Source: Tetradesmus obliquus
Taxonomy: Eukaryota; Chlorophyta; Chlorophyceae; Sphaeropleales; Scenedesmaceae
Length of the DNA: 64,000 nucleotides
Direction of reading: 5' to 3'
NCBI GenBank assembly: GCA_030272155.1
Contig: CP126199.1
Location: forward strand, 3,336,501 to 3,400,500
Under the pieces are notes generated by a model. It was not told the origin of the DNA. It saw only the letters and a list, made by a program, of their open reading frames with translations, and did no database searches. The position numbers and the translations under genes were made by a program. This document shows positions 21,849 through 34,432 of the stretch, piece by piece; the first letter of the stretch is position 1, and the number at the start of each line of letters is the position of its first letter.

Positions 21849-22446
21849 TTACTTTTTCTTCTTGCTGCCCTGGACAGCAACACCCGCTGTGGTGACGCCG
21901 CCCACTTTGGCGTGCAGGTCCTCACAGGCAGACTCGTTGAAAGGCAGCTTGGGGTGCTTGTTCTCCCAGTGAAGCTGCATGAGCAGCAGGAAGCAGCAGT
22001 GCAGAGGGTTTGGGCGTTGCATGGCAAAAGGGGTTGACATGAGACCTGCACACTCACCCCTGCTTCCAGCAACATGGATCTACATGCTGTGACATGCACA
22101 GCACCAGCAGAGGCACGTTGTACACAGCAAAGCGGTCACTGAAGGGCGGCAGATACACTGCAGCAGACAGCCACTGGAGCCACAGCACAGCAGCAGGTTG
22201 CTGGTATAGAGTGCATCCTGCTGAACAACGCAGGTCTTTGAAGACCATTGCTACCTCACACACCTGCATACTCTTCAAGTCTGGTGCTGCCGTCATGCAG
22301 ACAGGACACTTGTATTTGGCGTGGCCAACAGCGCCTCCCTTGCGGTCCTGCAGGCCTGCCTTGCCGCCGCCCATGTTCGTCGTGGCAGCATGGACCTTTG
22401 CCTTGATTTCAGCGGCCGTGTGCTTGGCGGGCTTTGCCTTCCCCAT
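21849..22446 (-). CDS. Small C2H2 zinc-finger protein, ZNF706/At2g23090 type
   Basis: Two exons on the minus strand, 22446-22264 and 21974-21849, join in phase 0 and give 102 residues. The sequence starts MGKAKPAKHT, is Lys/Ala/Gly-rich at the N-terminus, and carries one zinc finger C47-x2-C50-x12-H63-x4-H68 with the ending HWENKHPK, then a tail ending in four lysines. Size, basic N-terminus and single finger with a xHP ending match the small ZNF706-like family found across eukaryotes; its molecular role is poorly defined. An in-frame ATG at 22518 would add 24 residues, but the inner ATG gives the family-like start. The gene is convergent with PAF1 and divergent from the next gene on the right. 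Confidence 0.8.
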
Positions 22447-23505
22447 GTTGAAAGTGGAGGCCTCGCTAGCTTGAACTTGATGCAGTAATTGCGAGGCCGA
22501 GCTCAACGTGGCGGGCACGCCAAAGCCACAGCTGGTTAGGCCGACTACTTGACTAAGAACGACCGTGGAGAACTAGGCCTCCACTTCAGTTTGGTGGACG
22601 ACGGGTTCTTGATGGCGAGTGCCCTTGATGACAGCACTTCAGCATGGCTGGTTGCTACGGATGCATAGGCTTTTGAACCGCTGCTACGTTTACAGCTAAT
22701 TTGGTGTTTCTGTGTTGCTGCTCCTGTCAGTGCAGCCCTTGCAACAGCAGAGTCGTTTGCCTGACTGTCACCGCGCAGCTTCACGAGTTGGGGCGCGTTG
22801 AGATTTTTTCGCGACGACGCTTCTTGTGAGTAGCGTTACATAGAGGGTCAGCACTCACCGGCACCGAAGCTTCGTGCTGCTGTGCTGATTTTGGGCCTCT
22901 TGCAGCCGTCTGAATAGTTCGTGCGTACACTATGTTGCACTTCTAGACAGTTTTCACAGCTCAACTACACCAGCCAACCACAACAACCGGACGCACACAG
23001 TCACCTTGCTGCACTCGCTCGTGAGGCTTGGCACGAGCATCTGTTTACGTCCCAATGAAGTGGTTGGCTTCTTTTTGCTGGTGCTGGCGTGCCAGCGTGC
23101 CAGAGACAGGCAGCACCAGCTCAAAACGCTTCCGCTGACCATGTCCCACTTCATCACTTAGCTGCAGCAGCTGGCGATTCCGTCGTTCTGATCCAGTCGA
23201 ATTCAACTGAATGCCATGGCTTGATGCTTGCAGGACGTAAGAACGCCGTGGCGTGGTGGCAGCAGCAGCAGCATTGCTTGCCTGGGGCAGCACCCAGGAA
23301 TCTGTGGCATCTTCAGGCAAAGCAGCTGACCCAGAGCGGAATCTACAGTGTTTCGTGCAGTTGTGCGTGTGTGGCAGCGCACACAAAAGTGCAACCACCG
23401 TGGCGACGCACCTGTGCTGGCAGCTGAGCTGCAACAGCTGCTGGCTTTCCGTCCCTCAGCCTGCAGCGGCACAGCACATAGCAGCTACCGTAGCAGCACC
23501 TACTC
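22447..23505. other. Divergent promoter region of the zinc-finger and LRAT-like genes
   Basis: About 1.06 kb between two divergently transcribed start codons. No clear coding exon was recognised, although a non-coding or short first exon of the right-hand gene could lie here. No TATA box was obvious. Confidence 0.4.
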
Positions 23506-24151
23506 ATGCCGGCCTCGCTATCAGCAACAGTCAGTCCAGCACTTGCATCGGGCAGCAGCGATGCAGCAGCTGCGGCAGATGACGCTTCATTGTCATCTGC
23601 CGTAGCAACACTGCCGCGCGGCATGCGGCGTGTGGCTTCTGCTCCAGCCTTCAAGCATGCCAGCGCTTACCAAGGCCCTTGCGCAGCAGTTGCAGCAGCA
23701 CAGGCAGATGCAGCAGCGGAGGCGGCGGCAGCTGCAGCACCAAGCAGCAGCAGCAGCGTCAGTATGTCGTCTGCGTCAGCAGCGGGCAGCAAGCGCTCCG
23801 GCTGGCTGTTTGGTGGCTGGAGCAGCCGCAGCAGCCGCAACGTGAAGCAGGCCGCTGTTCGTGCCAGCAGCTGCAGCACGTGCAAGGGTGGGCGCTGCAA
23901 CTGCCTAGAGGTGTACGTGGTGTCGCGTGCTTTCACAGAGTTTGGCGGCGACGTGATCAAGCGCATGCCACAAGAAGCCCGTGACCATATGATCGACATG
24001 GGGCTGTGTCATTACATGACTGTCTTCAGAACCCCGGATGGCCAGCTAGTGCAGTTTGACTTTGGGCCCTTGGGGGGCGATGTGCAGAAGGCACACGGGC
24101 CAATTGGAACCTTCCTGAAGCGTGCACATGCAGCAGCACTAGCACAGGCAG

Positions 24152-24187
<36 letters not shown>

Positions 24188-24591
24188 TTCTGCAGCTCGC
24201 AGCAGCTGGCGCAGGCGCTGGCAGCAGCGCAGTTGCAAGCAGCAGTGGCGATGATGGTGCTGGCAGCAGCAGGGGCATGGTGCACAGCCCATCTGCGCCG
24301 ATGCTGCTGCCGCTTGCAAGCATGGACCTGTCAGGGGCAGCAGGCGAGGCTGCAGGCGCCGCCATGCGTGCGGAGGTGATGGCAGCCCCGCAGCGGCGCA
24401 AGAAGTGAGTGTTGCTTGCGTGTATGTGCTCAGCTGGTTGCTTGCGCAGTGCACCTTGCCCCAACAGCAGGTTGCCTCCGCTGTGTCGTAGGCAGCTGGA
24501 GTATGCTTGCACAGTACACCAGACTACGATAATTTGCCTAACCAGCCTGCAGGCGTTGCCAACATCAGCTATGGGTCTGCGCGCTTATCAC

Positions 24592-24647
<56 letters not shown>

Positions 24648-26815
24648 GGCGTGTCCGGCGAGATCCGCGAGAAGGAGCTGGCGGTGCTGCCGCCGGCCTC
24701 CTTGTACATGGGCCGCACGCAGCTGAGCCTGGCCGACATCCGGCGCTACAACAGCGCGCAGAGCAGCATGATGTACACGCTGCATGACAACGACTGCAGG
24801 TGGGGCGAACAGCAGGGCATGTGGAGGCGTGCAGCAGCGGCGAGTTGGTGCCAGCAGTCGCGGCTGCGAGCGCAATGCAGAACTTTCAAAGTATCACAGT
24901 GCATGTCAGGTCAACAGATGTGTGCAATCTTTCCATGGCGTAGCGTACTGGCCGGGGCTGTCAGTAGTTGCTGAGCAACGCTTGTGCTGCTGGGCCGCCC
25001 TTGTAGGCACTACGTCAACAGCCTGGTGCAGTATGCTACCGGCGTAGAGCGCAGCACGCAGCACCTCAAGCGGCACTACTTCCAGTCACGCCACGTGGAC
25101 CAGTGAGCCTACTGCAACTGCACACCAGCTCAGCACAGCACAGGCTCATTGTGGTGCTTTCCTCAGCGCAACCATGCTGGGAGCTTTGCAACAGCGCTCA
25201 TTGATGCGGCTGACAGCACAGCCAGGCCGACACCCACAAGCTACGCAGTACGGTTGTGACATGTAGCCATGCTGTGCTTTGCAGTTTGCGCTCTGTTGAA
25301 CGCTTGCCACGGCCAACATGCCGAAGCTTTGTGCTGCACATGGCAGCCCTGCGCCCCTGTGAGGCAGTGTCTGAGATGCTTGCTGCTGCTGCTGCTGCTG
25401 CTGCTCCTCAAATCAACTTTCTATGCTGCAGGTGGTTGTGGTATGGCTGGTTCATCAGCGCCACGCAGTTTGTGACAGACGTGGGCAACTGGGGCCATGT
25501 GCAGGCAGGCGCTGCTGCCACGCTGCTGGCAGTCACAGGCCGCAGCACACTGGCGCAGCTCAAGACGCTTGCCCTGCCAGTCATGCCAGCGCTCACACGC
25601 ACACTGCCGTCACTCATCCCGACTGCCGCAGCCGGCGCAGCAGCAACTGGCGCAGCAGCAGGCAGCAGTAGTGCGGCAGGCGGGCTGGCAACTAGCCTGA
25701 AGCTCCCCGCAGCGCTGCTGCTGAAGCGGCCGCTGGCCAGCTCAGCAGTGGCAGCAGCGGGCGGCGCAGGCGCGGCAGCAGCAGCGATCCGCACCGTGCC
25801 AGATGCGGCAGCAGTGAGCGGCTCGGGCGGCGGCAGCGCCGGCGCGCGTGGCGGCGGCTTTGGGGGCTTTGGCGCCTGGAGCGGGCCGCTGCAGCGGTTT
25901 GGTGATGGCATTGGGCAGGGTGTGAAGGGCGCTGTGCTGAGCATACGGCGGGCAGCTGTGGGGCGGCGCGCTGCTGCTGCTGAGCAGGCGCGTGCGATGG
26001 AGCAGGCCGCAGCAGTGGCGGCGGCGACTGCGCAGCGGCCGCTGCGCGCAGGCTGGTGGGGTGGCGGCAGCAGGGTGAAGCAGCTGACGTCGGCTGGCCA
26101 TGGTGCAGCTGTGGCAGCTGCTGCGCCGAGCGCTGTCATGGTGCTGCCCAGCTCACCTTCTGCTGCGCCGTCGCGGCGCTGGAGCACCGGCAACCTGCAG
26201 CAGCAGGAGCAGCAGCAGCGGCAGCAGCGGCGGGAGCGTGGCAACTTCCTGTCAGGCCTCGGGCGCCATGTCAAATGGCTGGGGTCTACAGCAGCAACAG
26301 CCACAGGCACAATTGCTGTGCTGGCCAGCAGGCAGGTAGGTTACCTAGTGAACAGCACTCGCAGCAGCCCTGGAAGCGCAGCAGCAGCAGGGATGTTCAA
26401 CGGCAGCAGCACCGGCAGCCTGCTGCGGCAGCCGCAACAGCAGCAGCAGCCGCAGCAGGCGGGAAGCGCCTCACCGCAGCGCACCATTATGGGGCAGCGC
26501 AGCCGGTCAGCACCGTCGCTGGCAGTTGTAGCAACAGGCGGCGCTGCTGCTGCTGCGCCTGGTGCCGCTGCAGCGCCGCAAGCAGGGCTGCCCAGTCCGT
26601 CTGCATTGCCAGCAGCAGCAGCAGCGGGTGCCACTGCACCTGGGGACGCGCTGGACGGTGCCCTGTTTGCTGGCAGCTGCACCGGCAGCAGCAGCGTCAC
26701 ATGCAGCAGCATGAGTGGGCGGCCGGCTGGTGTGGGCCGGCAGGTGCTCAACCTGCCTGCACCCCGCATCTCATGGGGCAGGCGCGCTAGCCATGCAGTG
26801 ATTCTGGGGCAGTGA
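23506..26815 (+). CDS. Large Ala/Gln-rich protein with an LRAT/NlpC-P60-like His...Cys domain
   Basis: Four exons join in phase: 23506-24404, 24647-24799, 25007-25102 and 25432-26815, giving about 843 residues. The conserved-looking core has H169 in GLCHYMTVF with QLVQFDFGPLGGD after it, and C350 in NDCRHYVNSLVQYATG. That second motif resembles the NCEHFVN...YG motif of LRAT/HRASLS proteins (permuted NlpC/P60 papain-like fold), where His precedes the Cys nucleophile. A thiol hydrolase or acyltransferase activity is therefore an inference, not established. The two halves are separated by a Gln/Ala insert. A hydrophobic stretch WLWYGWFISATQF follows in exon 4, then about 450 residues of Ala, Gly, Ser and Gln. 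RSRSAP and RVASAP resemble 14-3-3 binding sites. The start is the first ATG of the long exon; upstream exons cannot be excluded. Confidence 0.68.
24595..24642 (+). repeat. CTG microsatellite (16 units) directly before an exon acceptor
   Basis: An uninterrupted CTG run is followed by CCAG, the 3' splice site of exon 2 (exon starts 24647) of the LRAT-like gene. Confidence 0.9.
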
Positions 26816-29800
26816 CAAGCAGCTGTTTGGCTGGCACTGCCTGATGGGTGCATGCTGATTATGCACTGTGTGGCAGCGTGATGCAGTGATAGGCATGTGG
26901 CCTGCTGGCGCATTCTGAAAGCCCTGTGCCTGTGTACTGTGCTATGTAGCGGCGGCGGCGGCGCTGTGCACAGGGTACTGTCTGCCTGCACACTGCACAG
27001 CGCCACCATGCCCGCTAGCATACAGGCTTGTGTGTGGTGGTGCTGCTGCTGATTGGGCAGCTGCTGCAAAGGGGCCAGAGGGCAGAGGGCGTGCCTTCCG
27101 TGTGCAACGCAGACGGAAGCGTGCTGTGTTTGTGGTGCAGTTGCTGCCCGTGCAGCCAGTTGGCAGTGTGTTGCTGCAGTGGAGGCGGGGTGTGGTGACG
27201 CTTGGCTTGTTTGGCGAGAGCCGGTGGGTAGTTGGTGTGCTTGACTGGCTACGCTCCATATGGGCTGCGCTGCACACGCTATGTATCAAAGGCGATCCAA
27301 ATTGCGGTGTGTCTCATGTTTGACTACAACTCGAGAGTGGTGAGCACATGCCAGGGGTATTGGGTAGCAGTTGCCTCTGCTGTCCCTGCCTTTCCATCAA
27401 GTGTGCGAACAGGAAGGCAGCGTCATCAAGCACATTGAATCAGCATCACTAGGTAGCTGGGCTTTGGAAGGGCCGCTAGCCGCATGTTTTTTCGTGGTCT
27501 GTCATGTTGTGCGGGCCCACATGGGCCGCATCTGGCATATCTTGCTGTCATTCTTTCCTGCAGGGGTGTTGACTGGTAGCGTGCAGGGCTATGCAGTGTG
27601 CTAGGCGCTGGTGTTGCGCAATAGGGACAAAGGCTCTGGCGCTCGCACATGATGTTGCTGCATCAGCAGCTCAAGCGCAACCCCATTGCCCTGCTTTTCT
27701 GGTGAAATGGGGCGAGATGTCAACATGTGTGTTATGTTGTTGGATGAGGGGCTGCCCTTGCATGGGTGATTGATCTGGTGATAGGCGTGCTGTGAACAGT
27801 GCTGCGCTATGTTGTGCAGCACTGTTGCAGTTTGTCCAGAAGAAACTTACAGCTTACTTTCTGCATTGCCTAGGCAGCATTGCTGCACCAACTCCCTGCC
27901 TTGTGGCAAGCAGGGAGTGCCCTGCTGTTGCTGGTGGTGTCTTGGGCTGCCCAGTCGCAGCCCATGTGTTAGCACACAACCAACACTTGAATCCTCGTTG
28001 TTTGTGGGCGCCTCATGGTTGGCTTGCACATGTGTTTCACGGCGCCTTGCATTAGTGCACCGAAACGCTTGCACATGGCTTGCACATGGCTTGCATGGGT
28101 GGATCTGGTGTCTGTGTGGTGAGGTGGCGGGGCCCACAGGCAGCTGTCCACTTGCCTGCTCCTGCTGCCATCTTGGTGCAGCCCATCTTTCTGCCAACAG
28201 GTTCCTGGAATGTAGGACGGGTGGTGGGGCCTGCACTGGCTTTGTGGTGTGGCCACAGCAGCAGCAGCAGCCACATACCTGGCTGCACCTGCTGCACATT
28301 GCAGGCACTGTGGGTGTGGGTTTGACTGTGACTTCCAGCCAGCAGTGCACGACATGCCAGGTGCAGTGCTGCATTCTGGTGCAGTGGCACGCTGTGACAT
28401 GTGGCCAGGCATGCACTGGGAGGTGCCAAGCCTCAACGAAGGCTGTGGCGCAACCAGGTCCAAGGGCGTGGTGTCTTTCATGGTTCCAGTAGCGTAGGTT
28501 GTAGGTTGTATCATAGCAGTGGGTTTGGTGAAGCACTGAAGTCTGTGTAGCAGCCATTGAGCTGGTGCCTGCTGTGCAGCTGGGGTGTTCCTTTGCGTGC
28601 ACGTGAGCATGGCGCCATCTGCCAGGGAGGCAAAATGCTGTGAGCAGTGTGGGGCTTCCAACAGCGGTGCTGGGGCTACGTGTTGTATCGACTGTTGCAA
28701 GCTACAGCAGAGACTGTGCAGCTGCCTCCTTGCCTGCAACACGGTGTCATGAAGGATGAGGGCAGCAGCAATGCATGGCCCCACCTCTGGCCGGCAAGGC
28801 AGAGAAAGCATTCAGAGTTTATGAGAGGGTGGGTCGTCCGCGCGGTTTGGTGGCAGATCGCGCCGGGTGTGTGTTGCTGGGTGTCGCATGCTTAGCGCAG
28901 TGGCATTGTTTCTGTTAACAGCTGCAGCACTGCTGTCATGCTGTTGCAGCCTTTTTGATGAGAGGGTAGCTGGTGCTTGTGGTGTGGTTTGCTGTTTTGA
29001 CTGAGCAAAACTGCCCTGCAGATTAGTGCAAGGCAGCATGCTGTGCATGTGCTGCACTGCAGAAGTTTTGTATGAGTGATTGCCAAGAGGTACTCGGGTA
29101 GCTACGCTGGCGCTGTGTGCAATGGTTGGTGTCTCTGCATTGCCAGGCCGACCTGCGAGGACACAACACACCTGGATCAAGTGATGAATTCAGTTCGAAC
29201 TGCAGCCGCTTGGTGCTGCGCGCTGTCTTATGTTGCCACTGCAGCTGCTGACCTGCTTGGTTCATGAACGGGTCTAGAGGGATTGGCGTATATGGTAACA
29301 CGTTACGGGCTGAAACCCACTAGCAGGTTGCTCACGGTTGAGCATGTGATGGATGCTGGGAGTCGCACGACAGCAGGGCGTGTATGCATGTGTCCTACGC
29401 AGCACACCCGGTGAATGGGCCATTCATCAAGACCAGTATGCGTGACGTCCACTGGACACGGCAACGACGTTCTGAGAACATGTTAGTCCTCTGAAACACG
29501 GCCTGAACGCTTCAGCAAAGGCTGCGCTCAGTTGAAAAAAACTACCCCACAGGGTGTTACAGTGTTACAAACATACAGCAAACCACAAAGTAACAGACCA
29601 CTAGCAGCTAGTCACTAACCAACTTCCAGCACCAATACAGCCAAGCACGCCTGCGGAAGGCCAGGCGCTTTCGTGGCGTACAACAAGCCCCGCGTGGTGC
29701 CGGTTCTACATACTACAGCGAAGCACGCAAGTCAGCCAACCATACAAACCAAGGAGTCTGCAAAGCATGCAGGCTGCACACCGTGATGCAGGTGACAGCT

Positions 29801-32280
29801 GCACACAATGCATGATATGTTCTGCGGCAGACACACTGATCACTGCTTTGTAGGCGAGCACAGATGAAGCATGCCACGAGTGCAGTGCAGTGCAGCATGT
29901 AAGCAGCCTTTTTTCTGCGGCATTCATAGGCACTAGGGAAATGATTATAGAATCCCACGGCCTCCGCACTTGACAGATGCGGCTTGTAACGGCATTGAGT
30001 GCCACACACACAGCGAGGTGCAACAGCTGCACCATGTGTAAGATCCATGGTTTGCATCTGATGACTCTCAACCACATAAGCAGTTACCTACAAGCATAAA
30101 AAGCATGACAGGAGAGCGAGAACAACACATACTGTTAGCAAGGCAAGAAAGCGCCAGACCCAATCCCATCACAACATCTTAAACAGGCATGCACAGTTAT
30201 CACAACGCCTGTACCCATGGGACCGTCCTAGCTGCAGCCAGTCAAGGCTGCAGCTGCAGCAGGGTGCACGTGGGATGATGCCTCAGCATGATGCTGTGTA
30301 TCTGCATCCATCTGTGCGTCGTGTCAAAAGCCTCCCACACAAAAACGGCAGGCGCGTAGAAAGGCTGCATGATAAGGCACACTGCGGTACCAAGCGACAA
30401 CCCGGGGGACAACAGGCGTCTCGCTAGTATACAAGATATGCCCACATGTGGCGCCAACCTGCCAGCGCATTGCATCAACGTGCGTAAGCAACTTATGCTT
30501 CACCGCTGCAAGCACAGGTGCACATCCCTCATACACGGGTCGACATTTGCACCACTTCAAGCAGCTATGCTGTGCCATGAGGGCTCAACAAACTCCACCA
30601 ACGCACTGATGTGCCAGCAATGGCATGAGGACAACCGCCGATAGCCTAATGGTAGGTGTAAACTGCCGAAGGGAGCAAAGGTGCATGCTGGACAACAATG
30701 GCATGGCAACACATGCACACGTGCAGCAGATACACCTTCACAGTTGCACATCCGGCCTTGCGAAAGGCACAGCATGCACAGCACTGACATGCATGTGGCA
30801 TGCAGCAACTTCTTGCGCAACCTGCAAGCTCGAGCCCGCCCGAACACTTGCATCATGGCGGATGCACACACATGATGCCTAGTAAGTATCTTAACAAGGA
30901 GCTGGCCATGCAAAAGCAAGGACACACAGCAGACAAGCAGAGCCACAGAGTCTTTCTCTCCTTCAAAGCAAAAAACAATATGCTCTGGTGAACAGATCGT
31001 GGTTGATGACACGCGTGCATGGTTATGACACTCCACCAGGACATTGCTGCTGTGCCATGACACCGGCAAGTGTGCCATTCACCAACACCCAGCAAAGCAG
31101 AGCCATAGTGCACTGCAGCTGTAGCGTTTCATTCCCCCCATCTATGAAAGCACAGGCTGCGCTCATCCTTAGCCTGCCCCATTTGGGATGGTGTGCATGC
31201 ACCAACACGCGCAGCCCACCCACGTGCCCACCCACGGCCTACCGCCCGAGTGTATGCATGCACGGCCACTGGCGAGCAGATTCATGGCATACATACACCC
31301 ACACCTAACCATAATCATAACGCTTTGCAGCAGCACAGAGGCACGCATGAGTCAACAAAGATAAGCAGTGCACATCGTCAGCTGATCGTCAACCAGCAGC
31401 CAAAGCTGGGTGTCTGTCCTCTGGGAGCAAGCAGTCAGGTGATTGTCAGCAGTCAAGGTCAAAGCAAGCAAATGTCAACACTCCTCAAAACCCCTCCGAG
31501 CGGTTGGCGTTGTGCGAGCCCGCTGACACAGAAGATCAGCTACAACATAAAACATAGCACGCACGGCAGCACAACATTTATCCCTGACCAGTTGCCATTG
31601 GGGCGCGGCTGTTGACACAGCGCTGGATGCCGTCCCGCGCAGCAACACATGCCATGGTGAGTACCGCTGAAAAGCACACTGCTACCAAGCATACCAGGAC
31701 GCAATGGCATCACTCCTGCCAATGATGCCATGAGTGACAAAGCAGATCTCAAAGGGCCTAAGAAGCGCCTGCAGTGCAGGATACGCACGATGGCCAAAAC
31801 ACACAGCCAATCCATGTGATATTTTAGGGCAGAATTTCCGCTAAGCACCAGGCTTGAAAGCAAAAGATGCATTCCAATACCCGCCAGCTGCTCCTGCTGC
31901 CACACAGCAGAGTTCACCATGATGTTGTCGCACCATTAAGCAGGAGTGCCACCTGCAACAGATGCCCTGTTCTGCTCAGTCGAACCAGGTGACTGGAAAC
32001 TTGCAGTGCAACAAACTATCAGTGCACAAGCTCAAAGCAAACTAGCACAGCAGCATATAAGCAGAACCCACACAACCCACGCATCAAGCAGTGAAAACCT
32101 AAATACAACAGTGATCCTTTCCTGTCAACCTGTCAACAGGGAGCCTCTCCAGCAGACACACCACCAGCAGAAACTCGCTGCGTCATCAAGCACGGGACAC
32201 GTGCTCCACCAATGCCTAGCCCCTCCAGCCACAAACATCAGCTCATCCTAACCCACTGCTTGCCCAGTTTCCTGCAAGCT
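26816..32280. other. About 5.5 kb without a recognisable gene
   Basis: The region separates the LRAT-like gene (+) from the end of the Whi3-like gene (-). It contains long stop-free stretches on both strands (for example minus 27969-28811), but these are Cys/His/Gln-rich, overlap each other and match no family. A short tandem repeat of CTTGCACATGG lies near 28068-28095. Part must be 3' UTR of both flanking genes. An unrecognised gene or non-coding RNA here cannot be excluded. Confidence 0.4.
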
Positions 32281-34432
32281 TCATGCCTCATTGGTGCCCA
32301 GCACACTGTCCAGACCAGCCTGCCCAATGAAGCCGCCGGAAGCAGCCACCATGCCTGCCGCAGCCATCTGCCCGGGCTGCATCTGCCCGCTGACCTGGCC
32401 AGGCATGCCGCCCAGCAGGCTCGCAGCAGTCATGGAGCGAGGGCTGTTGCCCATGCCGCCCATCAGCCCCTCAAAGCCGCTGTTCACGCCGGCTCCGTCG
32501 CTGCCAATGGTGGCCGGGCTGCCGCTCAGGCCGCTGTGCGGTCCGCCTGCGCCCACCACGTCGCGGCGGCCGAAGGGGTTCTTGCTGAACTGCACACGGA
32601 TGCCGCCGCGGTCACTGCTGGGCAGCACTGCGCCCTGCAGCGCGCTGTGCACCATCATGGCGGTGCCGACGTCGCCAAACTCGACAAAGGCGGTGGTGCT
32701 CTTGGGACCGCGCACCATCTTCAGCTGCCTGCAGGAGGGGCGGCCACGAGTGCAGAACGCAATGCGGAGCGCAGGAGACAGGGCAGAAGCGAGTCAGCAC
32801 CAGCACGACGGTTTGAGCACAACCGTTATTTATGATGTCAGGGTTATAGGGATGAGCCAGCAACCTGTGCATTCCTGCTTTCGTTACTTGACATCGGTCG
32901 ACTGACATGTAGAACGCTTAGGCAACAACATCCTCGCCGCACAATGTACAGGTTGCGGCACAAACGCTAAAGCCACAAACTACCTTTAAACTAGAACACA
33001 CCCACTACACAAGTTGCAGCAGGACCTCCTAGGCGTGCACGCAGCACCCACCTGTAGCCTGGCTGGCTGCTCAGCAGCGCGCGCAGCTCCTGCTCGCTGG
33101 TGTTGTCTCCCAAGTTGCCGATGAACAGCGTGTTGCAGGGCGGGTTGTCGCGCAGGTTGGTCACGGGGCTGAAGTTGGTGGGGCGCAGCGGCATGGGGCT
33201 CAGCATGTTGGGCATGTGCATGGGCGAGCCGGTGGTGGCTGCAGCAGCAGCTGCAGCTGCAGCAAGGAACGCAGGGTTGGCTGGGGACACGGGCGGCCCA
33301 GCCATGTTGCTGCCGCTCATCTGCGTTGCCACGGGTGCCATGATGGCTGCAGGGCCCATGAGGGTGGGGCTGCTGCGGCTGGCACGCTTCACTGAGGGGT
33401 CCTCAGGCTGCAGGAGCAGGCAGGTGTGATGAAGCAGGAAAGCGGAGGCAAACAAGCAGGCAGAGCACAATGCACATTCCTTAAATGCGAAGAGGTGCAA
33501 AATGTAAGGGCCGCATATGCATGCAGCAAGGTTCCCCAACTTGCAGGATACTGTTGCATGGATGGAAGCTGGCGAGTTGTGGTGAGTCAGCACCTGGCGC
33601 ACACCACATGTGCATTGCATGCAGGCTGCTGCTACTGCATTTGTTCCTGCAACATGGCGTACCATGCCAGCCCTGGCATTGGGGCTTATATGCGTACGAA
33701 GACACTTGCATTTTCAAAATATGTTCAGCATGCATACAGTGCATTGCTGCATTACCGTCTGCATGCACCTGGCTGTCTCGCATGTGCAAGAAGGCTGTCC
33801 TGCAAGCATGCATGCTGCGTGCAATGACCTGGCAGCCGCACACTGAGCTGGGATGACCTGTCAACCCCATCCTGCAAGCGACATCTAGCATGGCACCACA
33901 TTAAAGCCCAGCCCATGCCGCACCCCACCTTGATGAACATGTTCTTGTGTGCCATTTCTGCCCTGACGACCACACCGTCATCAAACTGCAGGCCCGACAC
34001 CACCTCCACCACAGCTCGTGCATGTGCCGCGCTGCTGAACAGCGCAAACCCTTGGGGGCCTCCTGTCTTCCAATTCATCTGGGAGGCCTCATAGCCAGGC
34101 ATAAAGCGCAGGAGGTTGTGCAGCTCGCGCTCCTTCACGTCATGAGGGAAGCCTGACACAAACACTGTGCGAATCTCGTCTGATGGGTTGGCCACGTTGG
34201 ACGAGCTGCTGCTGCTGTACATGTAGGCAGCTGCTGGGCCTGGGGGCATGGGCCCAAACAGCGCTGGAGTCATGTAGGCGTCTGTCACTGAGGGCCCAGC
34301 TCCATAAGGGTCTGCCAGCATGAAGGAGGCTGGGCCCATGTTTGTGGCAAACATGGCCTGGCTGGGAGAGCCATACGCATTAGGATTCATGCTGGGGTAG
34401 CTAGCGACAAGCAGTTCCCCGTTGGTGGTCAT
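32281..34432 (-). CDS. Two-RRM RNA-binding protein, Whi3-like
   Basis: Three minus-strand exons, 34432-33929, 33407-33052 and 32728-32281, join in phase to 435 residues. RRM1 (about 87-165) has RNP2 VFVSGF and RNP1-like GPQGFALF. RRM2 (about 258-342) has RNP2 LFIGNL and RNP1-like TTAFVEF, and ends RVQFSKNPFGRR. The second RRM, with NPPCNTLFIGNL and the SKNPFG ending, strongly recalls the C-terminal RRM of fungal Whi3 and related plant proteins; the first resembles RBPMS/couch potato RRMs. Such proteins bind mRNA in the cytoplasm and control translation and localisation. The linker and tails are rich in Met, Pro, Gly and Ala, a low-complexity style typical of granule-forming RNA-binding proteins. 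The start ATG is the first in the long exon. The exact RNA targets are unknown. Confidence 0.87.

Noticed and set aside
24585..24650. Poly-Leu runs that look like membrane segments
   Set aside because: They are CTG microsatellites in introns just before acceptors, not translated.
27969..28811. 280-residue open frame on the minus strand and overlapping frames of 251 and 227 residues
   Set aside because: They overlap on both strands, are Cys/His/Gln-rich, match no family and have no splice-compatible neighbours; stop-poor composition explains their length.
32212..32905. Plus-strand frames over 200 residues
   Set aside because: Antisense shadows of the Whi3-like RRM2 exon.
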